From NCBI RefSeq assembly GCF_030527965.1, contig NZ_JAUMZU010000013.1, forward strand, positions 16,813 to 80,812: 64,000 nt of DNA, read 5' to 3'. The notes beneath the pieces are model-generated. The model worked only from the letters and a program-made list of their open reading frames with translations, searched no databases and was not told the DNA's origin. Both the position numbers and the translations under genes were made by a program. How positions within the stretch are numbered: the first letter of the stretch is position 1; the number at the start of each line of letters is the position of its first letter. Positions 16,777 to 28,865 of this stretch are shown here, piece after piece. This DNA comes from Neisseria sp. (GTDB lineage Bacteria; Pseudomonadota; Gammaproteobacteria; Burkholderiales; Neisseriaceae).

Positions 16777-18045
16777 ATGAATATCAGAAGTTTTTACACC
16801 TTCTTATGGCATGTCGCGCCTTGCTTTATCCGCCGCTATCTGAAAAAACGCGGACTGAAAAATCCGGCCTATCTGAAACATTGGGGCGAGCGTTTCGGCG
16901 AGCGTTTCGACCAACCGGTGCAAAACGCCATATGGGTGCACGCCGTATCGGTAGGGGAAACACGGGCGGCGGAGCCTTTGCTGAATATTTTGCGTACGCA
17001 CTTTCCCGAGCTGCCGATTCTGATGACGCAAATGACGCCCACCGGCCGCGAAACGGCGCAAAAGCTGTTTCCCGATGCACAATGCCGCTATCTGCCCTAC
17101 GACAAACCCGCCTACATCCGCCAGTTTTTACAAGAACACAAGCCTCGCTTCGGTATCTTGATGGAAACCGAAATCTGGCCCAATTTAATGCACGGCTGCC
17201 AAGAAGCCGGTGTTCCCTTATTTCTAGCCAACGCACGCCTGTCTGAAAAATCGCAACGCGGCTATTTACGCATCCGCTCCTTGGTGGCTCCTGCAATGCA
17301 AACCTTAAGCGGCTGCTACGCACAAACGGCCACAGATGCGGAGCGGCTGCATTTAATCGGTGCATCCAACGTGCATGTATGTGGCAATTCTAAATACGAC
17401 ATCACGCCACCCTCTGAAGCGCAAAAAACAGCGGCGCAATTCAAAGCCATCATCGGCGAACGGGCCGTTGTGGTATGCGGCAGCACACGGGTTTACAAAG
17501 AGCAAAACGAAACCGAAATGCTGCTGAAAGCATGGCAGGCCTACCGCGGCAACGCGCTGCTGGTTATCGTTCCGCGCCACCCCGAACGGTTTGACGAAGC
17601 CTACCAAACCGCATGCGCACTCGGTTTTAAAACGCAAAAACGCAGCGACAATCAACCCGTTGCGCCGGATACTCAAGTCTGGATAGGCGACAGCATGGGC
17701 GAGATGTTTACCTATTATCTGTCGGCAGACATCGCGTTTGTCGGCGGCAGCTTGGTTGACGCCGGCTGTCAAAACATCATCGAGCCGATTGCCTGCAAAG
17801 TGCCCACGCTATTCGGCGCATCCATTTATAATTTCGCCGATGCGTGCCGCGGCGCAGAAGCAGCCGGCGCAGCCAAACAAATATTCAGCGCACAAGAATG
17901 GTATGCCGTTACCAACCGCTGGCTGAACGATGTGGCCGAACGCGCCGGTTATACCGCCGCAGCCGAACATTTTATCGGGCAACACCGCGGCGCCAGCCGT
18001 AAAATGGCAGATTTGATTGCCGAGTCGATTAAAGGCCGCCTGTGA
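16777..18045 (+). CDS. waaA: Kdo transferase WaaA
   Basis: 422-residue inner-membrane-associated GT-B glycosyltransferase that adds two Kdo sugars to the lipid A precursor lipid IVA, an essential step of lipooligosaccharide synthesis. The N-terminal anchor (MNIRSFYTFLWHVAPCF) is followed by the family blocks WVHAVSVGE, FGILMETEIWPNL, VCGSTR, VIVPRHPERF and the nucleotide-sugar site FVGGSLVDAGCQNIIEP. A DUS word lies inside the gene near 17238 (RLSEKS). It is preceded and followed by DUS terminators, so it is probably a single-gene unit. Confidence 0.95.
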   Translation: MNIRSFYTFLWHVAPCFIRRYLKKRGLKNPAYLKHWGERFGERFDQPVQNAIWVHAVSVGETRAAEPLLNILRTHFPELPILMTQMTPTGRETAQKLFPDAQCRYLPYDKPAYIRQFLQEHKPRFGILMETEIWPNLMHGCQEAGVPLFLANARLSEKSQRGYLRIRSLVAPAMQTLSGCYAQTATDAERLHLIGASNVHVCGNSKYDITPPSEAQKTAAQFKAIIGERAVVVCGSTRVYKEQNETEMLLKAWQAYRGNALLVIVPRHPERFDEAYQTACALGFKTQKRSDNQPVAPDTQVWIGDSMGEMFTYYLSADIAFVGGSLVDAGCQNIIEPIACKVPTLFGASIYNFADACRGAEAAGAAKQIFSAQEWYAVTNRWLNDVAERAGYTAAAEHFIGQHRGASRKMADLIAESIKGRL

Positions 18046-18055
18046 TTCCGGATTT

Positions 18056-18093
18056 TATGCCTGCCTGAATCACCTTTTTTCAGACAGGCATTT
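18056..18093. terminator. Inverted DUS pair after waaA
   Basis: ATGCCTGCCTGAA (one base off the host DUS) paired with the exact complement TTCAGACAGGCAT across a loop of about ten bases. Confidence 0.7.
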
Positions 18094-18111
18094 CGTTACC
18101 CAGCAAATACG

Positions 18112-20280
18112 ATGAAATTTTTTATCAAAACCCCGCCGATTAATGCCAAAGTGATTGCCACGCTGCCGGTTTTCCTCAGCGTGTGCGTCGCCTCAATTGC
18201 CGTGCGCCATTTCAATCTGCAACAAGAAGCCATTCCGCTGGTGTTGGGCGTGATTGCAGGCGGGCTGGTTGATTTGGACAACCGGCTGACCGGCCGGATA
18301 AAAAATATCTTCTTCACCATGCTGGCATTCGCCGTATCCACCCTGGCAACCCAGCTGACCATCGGCATGCCGGTGATCTTCGTATTCGCCATGACGCTCT
18401 TAGCGTTTTTCTTCACATTTATCGGCGCGGCCGGCGTACGCTACCGCACCATCGCCTTCGGCACGCTGGCCGTTTCGGTTTACACCACGCTCACTTACGA
18501 TCCCGCGCAACCGCTTTATGTCAATTCGCTGATGATTTTGTGCGGCACCCTGCTCTACAGCGGCATTACCCTGCTCTGCCACATGATTTTCCCGCACCGC
18601 CCGGTGCAAGAAAACATGGCGGCCGCCTACGCCGCATTGGCCGACTATCTCGATGCAAAAGCCGATTTTTTCGACCCCGACAAAGCGTGGCAGATTGAGC
18701 AGAAACAAATTCGGCTGGCAATGAGCAACAGCCAAGTCATCTTGGCTTTCAACCAATGCCGCAGCGCCTTGTTTTACCGCATGCGCGGCCAACACCGGCA
18801 TCCGCGAACCAGCCGCATGCTGCGCTATTATTTTGCCGCGCAAGACATCCACGAACGCGCCAGCTCCAGCCATGTTCAATATCAGGAAATGGCCGAAAAG
18901 CTGAAAAACAGCGATTTGATTTTCCGCTTTCTGCGCCTGCTCGAATTGCAGGCGCAAGCCTGCCGCAACGTAGCGGCCGCCTTACGCAACAACCATGCTT
19001 ATCATTACGACGAGCGCCTGGCCCGCTCCGCCAACGGCTTGGCTCAATCATTGGCTTTCTTCGCCCAAAACCACGAAGAAACCGACGTACACCCGCTGCA
19101 GCGGCTTGTCGCTAATCTTCACAGCGTCAATCTTCAGCTCGGCAATCTGGAAAACAACCCTGAAAATGAAGAAAACAGCGACGCCACCCGCATCGCGCAC
19201 AACGAAACCAGCGGCCTGCGCAATATTCTGAAAACCCTGTCGGGCCAATTCAATTTCCAGTCCGCCACCTTCCGCCATGCCGTAAGAATGGCGATTATCG
19301 TATTCTTATGCTGCGCGCTTATCGGCATTACCCATCTGCATTTGGGCTACTGGGTTTTGCTGACTGCCGTTTTCGTGTGCCAGCCCAACTATTCAGCCAC
19401 TCAAAAACGGCTCAAACAGCGCATCATCGGCACGCTGGCCGGCGTTGTGGTCGGATCGGTTATGCCCTATTTCACGCCCTCGCTGGAAACCAAGCTGATT
19501 GTCGTCGTCGCCTCAACCACCCTGTTTTACTTCTTCCGCACCAACAAATACAGCTACTCCACTTTTTTCATCACCATCCAAGCCCTAACCAGCTTTTCGA
19601 TTGCAGGTCTCGACAACATCAGCGCCATTCCGTGGCGGCTGTTCGATACCGTTATTGGCTCGCTATTGGCTTGGGCTGCCGTATCCTACCTTTGGCCGGA
19701 TTGGCATTATCTGGCGCTCAACAAAACCGGCATACAAGCCATACAAAGCGACGCCGGCTATCTGCGCCGCATTCTCGAGCAATTGCAAAACGGCGGCGGC
19801 GACCATGTCGACTACCGTATCGCCCGCCGCAACGCACACGAGCGCGCCGCCGCCCTTTCCAGCACCTTGTCTGATATGTCGGGCGAGCCGGAAAAATACG
19901 GCAGCGTATTACAGCAAGGCTTCAACCTGCTGAAAATCAACTATTCCCTTATCGGCTACATCTCCGCCCTCGGCGCCTACCGCAGCCAGATGCATAAAAA
20001 CGAGACCGACCAAGCCTTTCTGAGCATTTTCTTCCAAGCCGTGCAGACACTGGTTTATCTATTAGACAACATCGGCAGCCTAACCAAAACCGAGCTGGCC
20101 GAATACATGGTGCAAGTGCATCAAATGTTGCAAGATTTGCGCCAAACCGAATACCACGACGAACAAAGCAACGTATTATGGCAACAGCTTGCCATGATTG
20201 CCAATCTCATCGAACCTTGCCATGCGGCCCTCAGCAGCGTCGAAGCACAATTCGCCGAGCACCAAAAAGCCGCAGCTTAA
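18112..20280 (+). CDS. yccS: YccS-type inner-membrane transporter (FUSC family)
   Basis: 722-residue membrane protein of the YccS/YhfK family (fusaric-acid-resistance-like superfamily). There are two sets of hydrophobic helices, about residues 15-155 and 385-530 (starting AVRMAIIVFLCCALIGITHL), with a cytoplasmic helical domain after each, which is the standard duplication. Substrates are unknown; aromatic acid efflux has been proposed for relatives. Start ATG 18112 gives MKFFIKTPPINAKVIATLPV. It is flanked by DUS hairpins on both sides. Confidence 0.85.
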   Translation: MKFFIKTPPINAKVIATLPVFLSVCVASIAVRHFNLQQEAIPLVLGVIAGGLVDLDNRLTGRIKNIFFTMLAFAVSTLATQLTIGMPVIFVFAMTLLAFFFTFIGAAGVRYRTIAFGTLAVSVYTTLTYDPAQPLYVNSLMILCGTLLYSGITLLCHMIFPHRPVQENMAAAYAALADYLDAKADFFDPDKAWQIEQKQIRLAMSNSQVILAFNQCRSALFYRMRGQHRHPRTSRMLRYYFAAQDIHERASSSHVQYQEMAEKLKNSDLIFRFLRLLELQAQACRNVAAALRNNHAYHYDERLARSANGLAQSLAFFAQNHEETDVHPLQRLVANLHSVNLQLGNLENNPENEENSDATRIAHNETSGLRNILKTLSGQFNFQSATFRHAVRMAIIVFLCCALIGITHLHLGYWVLLTAVFVCQPNYSATQKRLKQRIIGTLAGVVVGSVMPYFTPSLETKLIVVVASTTLFYFFRTNKYSYSTFFITIQALTSFSIAGLDNISAIPWRLFDTVIGSLLAWAAVSYLWPDWHYLALNKTGIQAIQSDAGYLRRILEQLQNGGGDHVDYRIARRNAHERAAALSSTLSDMSGEPEKYGSVLQQGFNLLKINYSLIGYISALGAYRSQMHKNETDQAFLSIFFQAVQTLVYLLDNIGSLTKTELAEYMVQVHQMLQDLRQTEYHDEQSNVLWQQLAMIANLIEPCHAALSSVEAQFAEHQKAAA

Positions 20281-20293
20281 GCGCTTCCGCCTG

Positions 20294-20333
20294 CCCAATG
20301 CCTGCCTGAAACTTTTTTCAGACAGGCATTGGG
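20294..20333. terminator. Inverted DUS pair after yccS
   Basis: CCCAATGCCTGCCTGAAA against TTTCAGACAGGCATTGGG, about 14 bases after the stop codon. A further single DUS copy follows at about 20350. Confidence 0.75.
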
Positions 20334-20489
20334 TTTATAATTCCAGCCATTCAGACAGGCATTGCCATACGCAAAAATAACTAGGCACTAAATACAAGGC
20401 AGCATCAACAACCGCCGCAATAAAGCATAAAATCTCAACACAAAGTGCCTGAAAACACACCGTCAAACCACACACCAAGCGAGACCACC

Positions 20490-21464
20490 ATGCTAACCGA
20501 TGCATTCGGCCGCACAGTAGACTACCTGCGCATCTCCGTAACCGACCGTTGCGATTTACGCTGCACCTACTGCCTGCCCAAAGGCTTCAAAGGCTTCTCC
20601 ATACCAAAAGACTGGCTGACCATCGACGAGATTGCCCGCGTTGCCGCCGCCTTCGCACGGCTGGGCACCAAGCGCTTCCGCCTGACCGGCGGCGAGCCCT
20701 TGTTGCGCAAAGGGCTTTCCGATTTGGCTGCCGAAATCAACCGCCAAGGCGGCGTTGAAGACATCTCCCTTACTACCAACGGCACCCAGCTTGCCAAGCA
20801 TGCCGCTGATTTGCGCGCTGCTGGCGTTCGCCGCCTCAACATCAGCCTCGACAGCCTGCGCAGCGATTGCGTCAAAAGCATTACCGGCACCGATTGCCTG
20901 CCCCAAGTGCTCGAAGGCATCACAACCGCCAAAGCAGCCGGCTTCGAACACATCAAAATCAACATGGTGCCGCTCAAAGGCATCAACGATACCGACCTCG
21001 ACGACATGGTCGCCTTTTGCATCGAACACGGCTTCATCCTCAACCTGATCGAAGCCATGCCGATGGGCACCACCGGGCAAGCACACGCCAAAGTCAGCCT
21101 GCAGCCCGTACTGGCCGAGCTGCAGCAAAAATTCCAGCTCATCCCGTTTGAAGGCAAAATCGGCGGCGGCCCCGCCCGTTACTGGCAAAGCCGCAACAGC
21201 CGCTTTACCCTCGGCCTGATTACCCCGATGAGCCAGCACTTCTGCGCCACTTGCAACCGCGTGCGCCTCTCTGCCACCGGCAACATCCATTTGTGCCTGG
21301 GGCAAGAAGACAAAGTCGCCCTGCGCCCGCTGCTGCGCGACGGCTGCAGCGATGCCGAGCTGGAGCAAGCCATCCGCCAAGCCATAATGAGAAAACCCGA
21401 AAAACACGAGTTTGTCGAAAACCCGAAAAAAATCATCCGCGTCATGGCCTTAACCGGCGGCTAA
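20490..21464 (+). CDS. moaA: GTP 3',8-cyclase MoaA
   Basis: 324-residue radical-SAM enzyme that converts GTP to 3',8-cyclo-7,8-dihydro-GTP in molybdenum cofactor synthesis. The N-terminal cluster motif CDLRCTYC and TGGEPLLR are present; the C-terminal second cluster cysteines are in FCATCNRVRLS and CLGQ, and the chain ends in the conserved GG. ATG 20490 (MLTDAFGRTVDYLRIS) is preferred over a GTG at 20445 that adds 15 unconserved residues. No other moa gene adjoins it. Confidence 0.93.
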   Translation: MLTDAFGRTVDYLRISVTDRCDLRCTYCLPKGFKGFSIPKDWLTIDEIARVAAAFARLGTKRFRLTGGEPLLRKGLSDLAAEINRQGGVEDISLTTNGTQLAKHAADLRAAGVRRLNISLDSLRSDCVKSITGTDCLPQVLEGITTAKAAGFEHIKINMVPLKGINDTDLDDMVAFCIEHGFILNLIEAMPMGTTGQAHAKVSLQPVLAELQQKFQLIPFEGKIGGGPARYWQSRNSRFTLGLITPMSQHFCATCNRVRLSATGNIHLCLGQEDKVALRPLLRDGCSDAELEQAIRQAIMRKPEKHEFVENPKKIIRVMALTGG

Positions 21465-21478
21465 TAGCGCCAATCAAC

Positions 21479-21510
21479 AATGCCTGTCTGAACACTTTCA
21501 GACAGGCATT
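21479..21510. terminator. Inverted DUS pair after moaA
   Basis: AATGCCTGTCTGAA and complement around four bases, followed by a T run, 15 bases after the stop. Confidence 0.8.
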
Positions 21511-21626
21511 TCCTTTTTTACCATCACAATAACCCTTTGCCGCCCCAAGCATTTTAACGCCCTGCCATACCGAAATCCCGCATGCCATCAAAGGGGCAGA
21601 AAACTGATGGCCGCCAAGCAGTAGTG

Positions 21627-22801
<1,175 letters not shown>

Positions 22802-22815
22802 AATCGGATTCCACC

Positions 22816-23670
22816 ATGCAAACACCGCAATGCCTCACACGCCACAAACTGTTTGAAGGCGAGCAAGCGCGTTACCGCCATCATGCCGAAAGCACGCAAT
22901 GCGACATGACCTTCTCCATTTACCTGCCGCCGCAAGCGATGGCAGGCCAGCGCGTCCCTCTGCTTTACTGGCTGTCTGGCCTAACCTGTACCGATGAAAA
23001 CTTCAGTACCAAATCCGGCGCACAATGCTACGCCGCACAACACGGCATCGCATTGGTTATGCCCGACACCTCGCCGCGCGGCGCCGACGTACCCGACGAC
23101 AACGGCTGGGATTTAGGGCAAGGCGCCGGCTTTTACCTCAACGCCACACAAAGCCCGTGGGCAACCCACTACCACATGTACGACTACATCGTGCACGAAC
23201 TGCCGGCCTTGCTCACCGCCCATTTCCCGCAGCTAAACGGCCGATGCAGCATCTTCGGCCACAGCATGGGCGGGCACGGTGCCTTGCAAATTGCCCTGAA
23301 AAATCCGGAAAACTACGCTGCCGTATCTGCCTTTGCCCCTATCGTCAACCCCAGCGAAACCCCGTGGGGGCAGAAAGCCTTTATCGCCTACCTCGGCGCC
23401 GATCGCGACGACTGGTTGCCATACGACAGTTGCGCCCTGCTCGCATCCGCCGCACCTACCCTACCGATACTCATCAGCCAAGGCGATGCCGACGAATTTC
23501 GCCCGCGCGAGCTGCAAGCCGAGCGCTTCGTAGAACAAGCACGCCAGCGCGGCTTCCAAGTGCAATACCAACTATGCGCCGGCTATGACCACAGCTACTA
23601 CTTCATCGCCAGCCACATCGAAAGCCATATAGCCTTTCATGCCGATGCGTTAGGGATCACAACCCCATAA
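22816..23670 (+). CDS. fghA: S-formylglutathione hydrolase
   Basis: 284-residue alpha/beta hydrolase (esterase D family) that hydrolyses S-formylglutathione to formate and glutathione. The nucleophile elbow GHSMGGHGAL, oxyanion-side YWLSGLTCTDENF, acid-residue region SQGDADEF and terminal histidine GYDHSYYF are all present. It lies directly downstream of adhC in one operon, the usual Neisseria and enterobacterial arrangement. Confidence 0.95.
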   Translation: MQTPQCLTRHKLFEGEQARYRHHAESTQCDMTFSIYLPPQAMAGQRVPLLYWLSGLTCTDENFSTKSGAQCYAAQHGIALVMPDTSPRGADVPDDNGWDLGQGAGFYLNATQSPWATHYHMYDYIVHELPALLTAHFPQLNGRCSIFGHSMGGHGALQIALKNPENYAAVSAFAPIVNPSETPWGQKAFIAYLGADRDDWLPYDSCALLASAAPTLPILISQGDADEFRPRELQAERFVEQARQRGFQVQYQLCAGYDHSYYFIASHIESHIAFHADALGITTP

Positions 23671-23709
23671 CACCCCGCTTACCTTAACCCAACACACGCC
23701 ATCATCCTT

Positions 23710-25986
23710 ATGAACATCACCCAAATTCTCGCCACCGAACTTGCCGCCACACCCGCTCAAATTACCGCTGCTGTTGCCCTCTTGGACGACGGCGCCACCG
23801 TTCCCTTCATCGCCCGCTATCGCAAAGAAGCCACCGGCGGATTAGACGACAGCCAATTGCGCACCTTGGCCGAACGCCTGCAATACCTGCGCGAATTGCA
23901 AGAACGCAAAGCCACCGTATTAAGAAGCATCGAAGAACAAGGCAAACTCACGCCCGAGCTTCAGGCAGCCATCGAAGCCGCCGACAACAAAACCGCGCTG
24001 GAAGACCTTTACCTGCCTTACAAGCCGAAACGCCGTACCAAAGCACAAATTGCCCGCGAAAACGGCTTGCAGCCGCTGGCCGATTTACTGCTCAACACTC
24101 CGTCAGAAAACCCCGAACAAGCCGCTGTCGCCTATCTGAACGAACAAGTTCCCGACAGCAAAGCCGCGCTGGATGGAGCTCGCGCCATTCTGATGGAACA
24201 ATTCGCCGAAGAGGCAGAACTGATCGGCCAACTGCGCGACAAACTCTGGCAAGAAGCCGAGTTGCAGGCGCAAGTAATCGAAGGCAAAGAAACCGAAGGC
24301 GAAAAATTCAAAGACTATTTCGACCACCGCGAAGCCATTCACAGCATGCCGAGCCATCGCGCCCTTGCCGTCTTGCGCGGCCGCAACGAAGGCATTCTCA
24401 GCGTCGCCCTCAAATACCAGCCCGACGAAACCCCAATTACCGAACAAAGTGACTACGAAAAAGCCATCTGCCGACACTTCGCCATTCAAGATCAAGGCCG
24501 CCCCGCCGACAAATGGCTGCGCGACACCGTGCGCCTCGCTTGGCGTGCCAAAATATTCCTCTCGCTCGAACTCGACGCACTCAACCGCTTGAAAGAGCAA
24601 GCCGACAGCGACGCCATCACCGTTTTCGCTCGCAACCTCAAAGACCTGCTGCTTGCCGCCCCTGCCGGCCGCCTTACCACCCTCGGCCTCGATCCCGGCT
24701 ACCGCAACGGCGTCAAATGCGCCGTTGTTGACGATACCGGCAAACTGCTGAGCACCGTCATCGTTTACCTACACCAAGAAAACCAAATGCTGGCCACGCT
24801 CGCCCGCCTGATCAAACAACACCAAGTCAAACTCATCGCCATCGGCAACGGCACCGCCAGCCGCGAAACCGACAAACTGGCCGGCGAACTCATCAAAAGC
24901 CTGCCTGAAATGCCGCTGCATAAAATCGTTGTCAGCGAAGCCGGCGCCTCCATCTATTCCGCCTCCGAACTGGCTGCGCGCGAATTTCCCGACCTCGACG
25001 TTTCCCTACGCGGCGCCGTATCCATCGCCCGCCGCCTGCAAGACCCGCTGGCCGAACTCGTTAAAATCGACCCCAAATCCATCGGCGTCGGCCAATACCA
25101 ACATGATGTTAACCAAAGCCAGCTCGCCAAATCGCTGGACGCCGTGGTTGAAGACTGCGTAAACGCCGTCGGCGTCGACGTCAACACCGCCTCTGCACCA
25201 CTGCTCGCCCGCATCTCCGGCCTCAACAGCACGCTGGCGCAAAACATCGTTGCTTACCGCGACGAAAACGGCGCCTTCGACAGCCGCAAAAAACTGCTCA
25301 AAGTGCCGCGTCTCGGTGAAAAAACCTACGAACAAGCCGCCGGCTTCCTGCGCATCAACGGCGGCAAAGAACCGCTCGATGCCAGCGCCGTCCACCCCGA
25401 AGCCTACCCCATCGTCGCCAAAATGCTGGCCGACCAAGGCATCGCTGCTGCCGAACTTATCGGCAACCGCGAACAAATCGCCCGTATCAAACCCGCCAGC
25501 TACACCACCGAACAATTCGGCCTACCTACCATCCTTGATATCCTGGCCGAACTGGAAAAACCCGGGCGCGACCCGCGTGGCGTGTTCCAAACCGCCACCT
25601 TTGCCGAAGGCATTCACGAAATCAGCGATTTACAGACAGGCATGATACTCGAAGGCGTGGTTAGCAACGTTGCCAACTTCGGCGCCTTCGTCGACATCGG
25701 CGTACACCAAGACGGCCTTGTTCACATCTCCGCACTAGCAGACCGCTATGTTTCCGACCCGCGCGAAATCGTCAAAGCGGGCGACGTCGTCAAAGTTAAA
25801 GTGCTGGAAGTTGATGCCGCCCGCAAACGCATCGCCCTCACCATGCGCCTGAACGACGAAACCAGCAACGCCAAACGCAGCGAAAGACCGTCTGAAAACC
25901 GCCCGTCGCGCGGCAACAACAAAACGCCTCAACAAAAACAAGGCAACACCGCCATGGCCGATGCCTTTGCCAAATTGAAGCGTTAA
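23710..25986 (+). CDS. tex: Transcription accessory protein Tex
   Basis: 758-residue cytoplasmic nucleic-acid-binding protein. Order of domains: N-terminal helical Tex region (residues 1-190), YqgF-like RNase H fold ([20 protein letters not shown], about 320), helix-hairpin-helix repeats (about 480-560), and an S1 RNA-binding domain ([20 protein letters not shown], about 645-715). The C-terminal tail is polar and includes a near-DUS word (AGACCGTCTGAA at 25885, one base off AG-DUS). Start ATG 23710. Confidence 0.95.
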   Translation: MNITQILATELAATPAQITAAVALLDDGATVPFIARYRKEATGGLDDSQLRTLAERLQYLRELQERKATVLRSIEEQGKLTPELQAAIEAADNKTALEDLYLPYKPKRRTKAQIARENGLQPLADLLLNTPSENPEQAAVAYLNEQVPDSKAALDGARAILMEQFAEEAELIGQLRDKLWQEAELQAQVIEGKETEGEKFKDYFDHREAIHSMPSHRALAVLRGRNEGILSVALKYQPDETPITEQSDYEKAICRHFAIQDQGRPADKWLRDTVRLAWRAKIFLSLELDALNRLKEQADSDAITVFARNLKDLLLAAPAGRLTTLGLDPGYRNGVKCAVVDDTGKLLSTVIVYLHQENQMLATLARLIKQHQVKLIAIGNGTASRETDKLAGELIKSLPEMPLHKIVVSEAGASIYSASELAAREFPDLDVSLRGAVSIARRLQDPLAELVKIDPKSIGVGQYQHDVNQSQLAKSLDAVVEDCVNAVGVDVNTASAPLLARISGLNSTLAQNIVAYRDENGAFDSRKKLLKVPRLGEKTYEQAAGFLRINGGKEPLDASAVHPEAYPIVAKMLADQGIAAAELIGNREQIARIKPASYTTEQFGLPTILDILAELEKPGRDPRGVFQTATFAEGIHEISDLQTGMILEGVVSNVANFGAFVDIGVHQDGLVHISALADRYVSDPREIVKAGDVVKVKVLEVDAARKRIALTMRLNDETSNAKRSERPSENRPSRGNNKTPQQKQGNTAMADAFAKLKR

Positions 25987-26029
25987 AATAGTAACCTTCT
26001 GGTATTTTAACCTATATCCAAACACCTTC

Positions 26030-26041
26030 AGGCAGCCTGAA
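26030..26041 (+). repeat. AG-kingDUS (Kingella dialect) at left edge of the RM locus
   Basis: Exact AGGCAGCCTGAA, 29 bases before the hsdM start. It is the word described for Kingella rather than the host word. Confidence 0.8.
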
Positions 26042-26069
26042 AACATCTTCTCACTATAAGGAAACCATC

Positions 26070-27623
26070 ATGACCAGCACCCAACAACGCGCCGAACTAC
26101 AACGCCGAATCTGGCAAATCGCCAACGATGTTCGCGGCTCTATCGACGGCTGGGATTTCAAACAATATGTGCTCGGCACCCTGTTTTATCGCTTTATCAG
26201 TGAAAATTTTGTGAACTACATCGAAGCCGGCGACGAAAGCGTCAATTATGCCGCCTTGCCCGATAGTGTTATCACGCCTGAAATTCAGAAAGACGCTATC
26301 AAAAGCAAAGGCTATTTCATCTACCCAAGCCAGCTCTTTAGCAACGTGGCAGCCCAAGCCAATAGCAATGAAAATTTAAATACCAATTTAAAAGCGATTT
26401 TTGATGCCATCGAAAGCTCTGCCAACGGTCATCCATCCGAGCCGGATATCAAAGGCTTGTTTGCCGATTTTGATACCACCAGTAGCCGCCTTGGCAATAG
26501 CGTAGCCGATAAAAACAAACGCTTGGCCGCCGTATTAAAAGGCGTAGCCGAATTGGATTTCGGCGAATTCTCAGATAATCATATCGATTTGTTCGGCGAT
26601 GCCTATGAGTTTCTGATTTCCAACTATGCCGCCAATGCCGGCAAATCCGGCGGCGAATTTTTCACCCCGCAACATGTGTCCAAACTCATCGCCAAACTAG
26701 CCATACACAAGCAAAGCAGCATCAACAAAATTTATGACCCCGCGGTAGGTTCAGGCTCTTTATTGCTGCAAGCTAAAAAACAGTTTGACGCGCATATCAT
26801 TGAAGACGGCTTTTTCGGGCAGGAAATCAACCACACCACCTACAACCTTGCCCGCATGAATATGTTTCTACACAACATCAACTACGACAAGTTCAATATC
26901 GCACTCGGTGATACCTTAATCAAGCCGGAATTTGGCGATGACAAACCTTTTGATGCCATCGTTTCCAATCCGCCTTATTCGGTTAAATGGATAGGCAGCG
27001 ACGACCCGACTTTAATCAATGACGACCGTTTTGCTCCTGCCGGCGTATTGCCTCCCAAATCCAAAGCCGATTTTGCTTTTATTTTGCACGCGCTAAGCTA
27101 TCTTTCCGCCAAAGGGCGTGCCGCTATTGTTTCTTTTCCGGGAATTTTCTACCGTGGTGGGGCGGAGCAAAAAATTCGCCAATATCTGATAGAGAGAGAT
27201 TGTGTTGAAGCCGTCATTGCCTTGGCACCCAATCTTTTTTATGGCACTACCATTGCGGTCAACATCTTGGTTTTACGTGGGCAACAAGACAACAAAATCC
27301 GAAATCAAATTCAATTTATTGATGCCAGCAAATTATTTAAAAAAGAAACCAATAATAACGTGCTAACGGATGAGCATATAGAAACCATTCTTAATGCCTT
27401 CGACCATAAGGAAAATATCGCACATTTTTCTCAAATGGTGGAAAAAGAGGCTATTGCTGCTAATGACTACAATCTGGCAGTCAGCTCTTATGTAGAAGCC
27501 AAAGACACCCGCGAAGTGATAAATATCACCGATCTCAATGCTGAAATCCAAAACACGGTAGAGAAAATCAGCCGCTTGCGTAGTGAGATTGATCAAATTA
27601 TCCAAGAGATTGAGCGAGTTTAA
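26070..27623 (+). CDS. hsdM: Type I restriction-modification methyltransferase subunit HsdM
   Basis: 517-residue N6-adenine methyltransferase subunit. The N-terminal HsdM_N helical domain (residues 8-150) is followed by the SAM-binding motif DPAVGSGS (223-230) and catalytic NPPY (300-303), with the [12 protein letters not shown] block typical of type I M subunits. It would methylate DNA as M2S and restrict as R2M2S with the neighbouring genes. Ribosome site AAGGAAA lies before the ATG. The locus lacks host DUS words, suggesting relatively recent acquisition. Confidence 0.95.
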   Translation: MTSTQQRAELQRRIWQIANDVRGSIDGWDFKQYVLGTLFYRFISENFVNYIEAGDESVNYAALPDSVITPEIQKDAIKSKGYFIYPSQLFSNVAAQANSNENLNTNLKAIFDAIESSANGHPSEPDIKGLFADFDTTSSRLGNSVADKNKRLAAVLKGVAELDFGEFSDNHIDLFGDAYEFLISNYAANAGKSGGEFFTPQHVSKLIAKLAIHKQSSINKIYDPAVGSGSLLLQAKKQFDAHIIEDGFFGQEINHTTYNLARMNMFLHNINYDKFNIALGDTLIKPEFGDDKPFDAIVSNPPYSVKWIGSDDPTLINDDRFAPAGVLPPKSKADFAFILHALSYLSAKGRAAIVSFPGIFYRGGAEQKIRQYLIERDCVEAVIALAPNLFYGTTIAVNILVLRGQQDNKIRNQIQFIDASKLFKKETNNNVLTDEHIETILNAFDHKENIAHFSQMVEKEAIAANDYNLAVSSYVEAKDTREVINITDLNAEIQNTVEKISRLRSEIDQIIQEIERV

Positions 27624-27699
27624 ATCATTGACCGAAGTGATAGAAAATAAACCTTTTTATCACAGCACAAAGATAAAACAGAAAATAGAGCAAAAAAAC

Positions 27700-28851
27700 A
27701 TGAGCAAATTATTGGAAATGATAAAAACCGCGAAGGTTGAATGGAAGCCTTTAGGAGAAGTTGCAAAAATTCAGCGAGGGGCTTCTCCTAGACCAATAGC
27801 AAAATATATTACCGAAGATAAAGATGGAGTGCCTTGGATAAAAATTGGAGATACTTCACCTCAAGAAAAATATATTAATAATACGGCTCAGAAAATCACT
27901 AAAGAAGGGGCCTTAAAATCAAGAATGCTACAAAAAGGAGATTTTATTATCTCAAATTCTATGAGTTTTGGCCGACCATATATTTTAGGTATCAATGGAG
28001 CAATACATGACGGCTGGGCTTCTCTTAGTAAATTCCAAAAAGTACTAAATCCTGATTTTCTGTATTACTATCTTGCTTCGAATAAAGTCAAAAATTATTG
28101 GTTGGGGAAAATCAATAGCGGATCAGTTAGCAATCTAAATTCAGATATTATTAGCCAATTAACAATCCCAATCCCACCACTTCCCATTCAAGCCGAAATT
28201 GTCCGTATACTGGACAATTTCACGGAGCTTACAGCAGAGCTTACAGCCAGAGAAAAGCAATACAACTACTACCGCGATTTATTACTCAGCGAAACCGAAC
28301 TCGCCAAAACCGGCTTTGAATGGAAAACGTTGGGGGAAGTGGCGGAAATAGGTACAGGTAGCCATGATACACAGGATGCCATTGATGATGGCAGTTACAT
28401 CTTTTACGCAAGAGGTCGAGAACCTTTAAGATTAAATATCTTTGATTTTGATGAGATTGCGATTATTACAGCAGGTGATGGGGTTGGGGTAGGGAAAGTA
28501 TTTCATTATGTTCAAGGCAAATATGCCTTACATCAGCGAGCATATCGCATATTTCCAAACGAGTTAGTGAAACCAAAATTTGCATATTACTATATAACAG
28601 CATACTTTTATCAATATATACAAAAAGTATCTGTAAATTCTTCAGTTACTTCGCTTCGTAAACCAATGTTATTAAATTTCCCTATAACAATCCCACCTAT
28701 TCCCGAGCAAGAACGTATCGTTGCTATTTTAGATAAATTCGATGCCTTAAACCATTCCATCAGCGAAGGCTTGCCTCGTGAAATCGAATTGCGCCAAAAG
28801 CGATATGAATATTATCGGGAGTTGCTTCTAAACTTCCCAAAACCTTTATAA
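27700..28851 (+). CDS. hsdS: Type I restriction-modification specificity subunit HsdS
   Basis: 383-residue DNA-recognition subunit with two target-recognition domains (about residues 15-170 and 205-350), each followed by a conserved helical spacer (ILDNFTELTAELTAREKQYN, then ILDKFDALNHSI). Each TRD opens with a matching block, WKPLGEVAKIQRG and WKTLGEVAEIGTG. Start ATG 27700 (MSKLLEMIKTA) is used; the frame stays open upstream into the hsdM end without family similarity. Both TRDs are much more AT-rich than hsdM, which is common for exchanged specificity domains. The target sequence cannot be predicted by eye. Confidence 0.9.
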   Translation: MSKLLEMIKTAKVEWKPLGEVAKIQRGASPRPIAKYITEDKDGVPWIKIGDTSPQEKYINNTAQKITKEGALKSRMLQKGDFIISNSMSFGRPYILGINGAIHDGWASLSKFQKVLNPDFLYYYLASNKVKNYWLGKINSGSVSNLNSDIISQLTIPIPPLPIQAEIVRILDNFTELTAELTAREKQYNYYRDLLLSETELAKTGFEWKTLGEVAEIGTGSHDTQDAIDDGSYIFYARGREPLRLNIFDFDEIAIITAGDGVGVGKVFHYVQGKYALHQRAYRIFPNELVKPKFAYYYITAYFYQYIQKVSVNSSVTSLRKPMLLNFPITIPPIPEQERIVAILDKFDALNHSISEGLPREIELRQKRYEYYRELLLNFPKPL

Positions 28852-28865
28852 ATAATCATCAAGAT

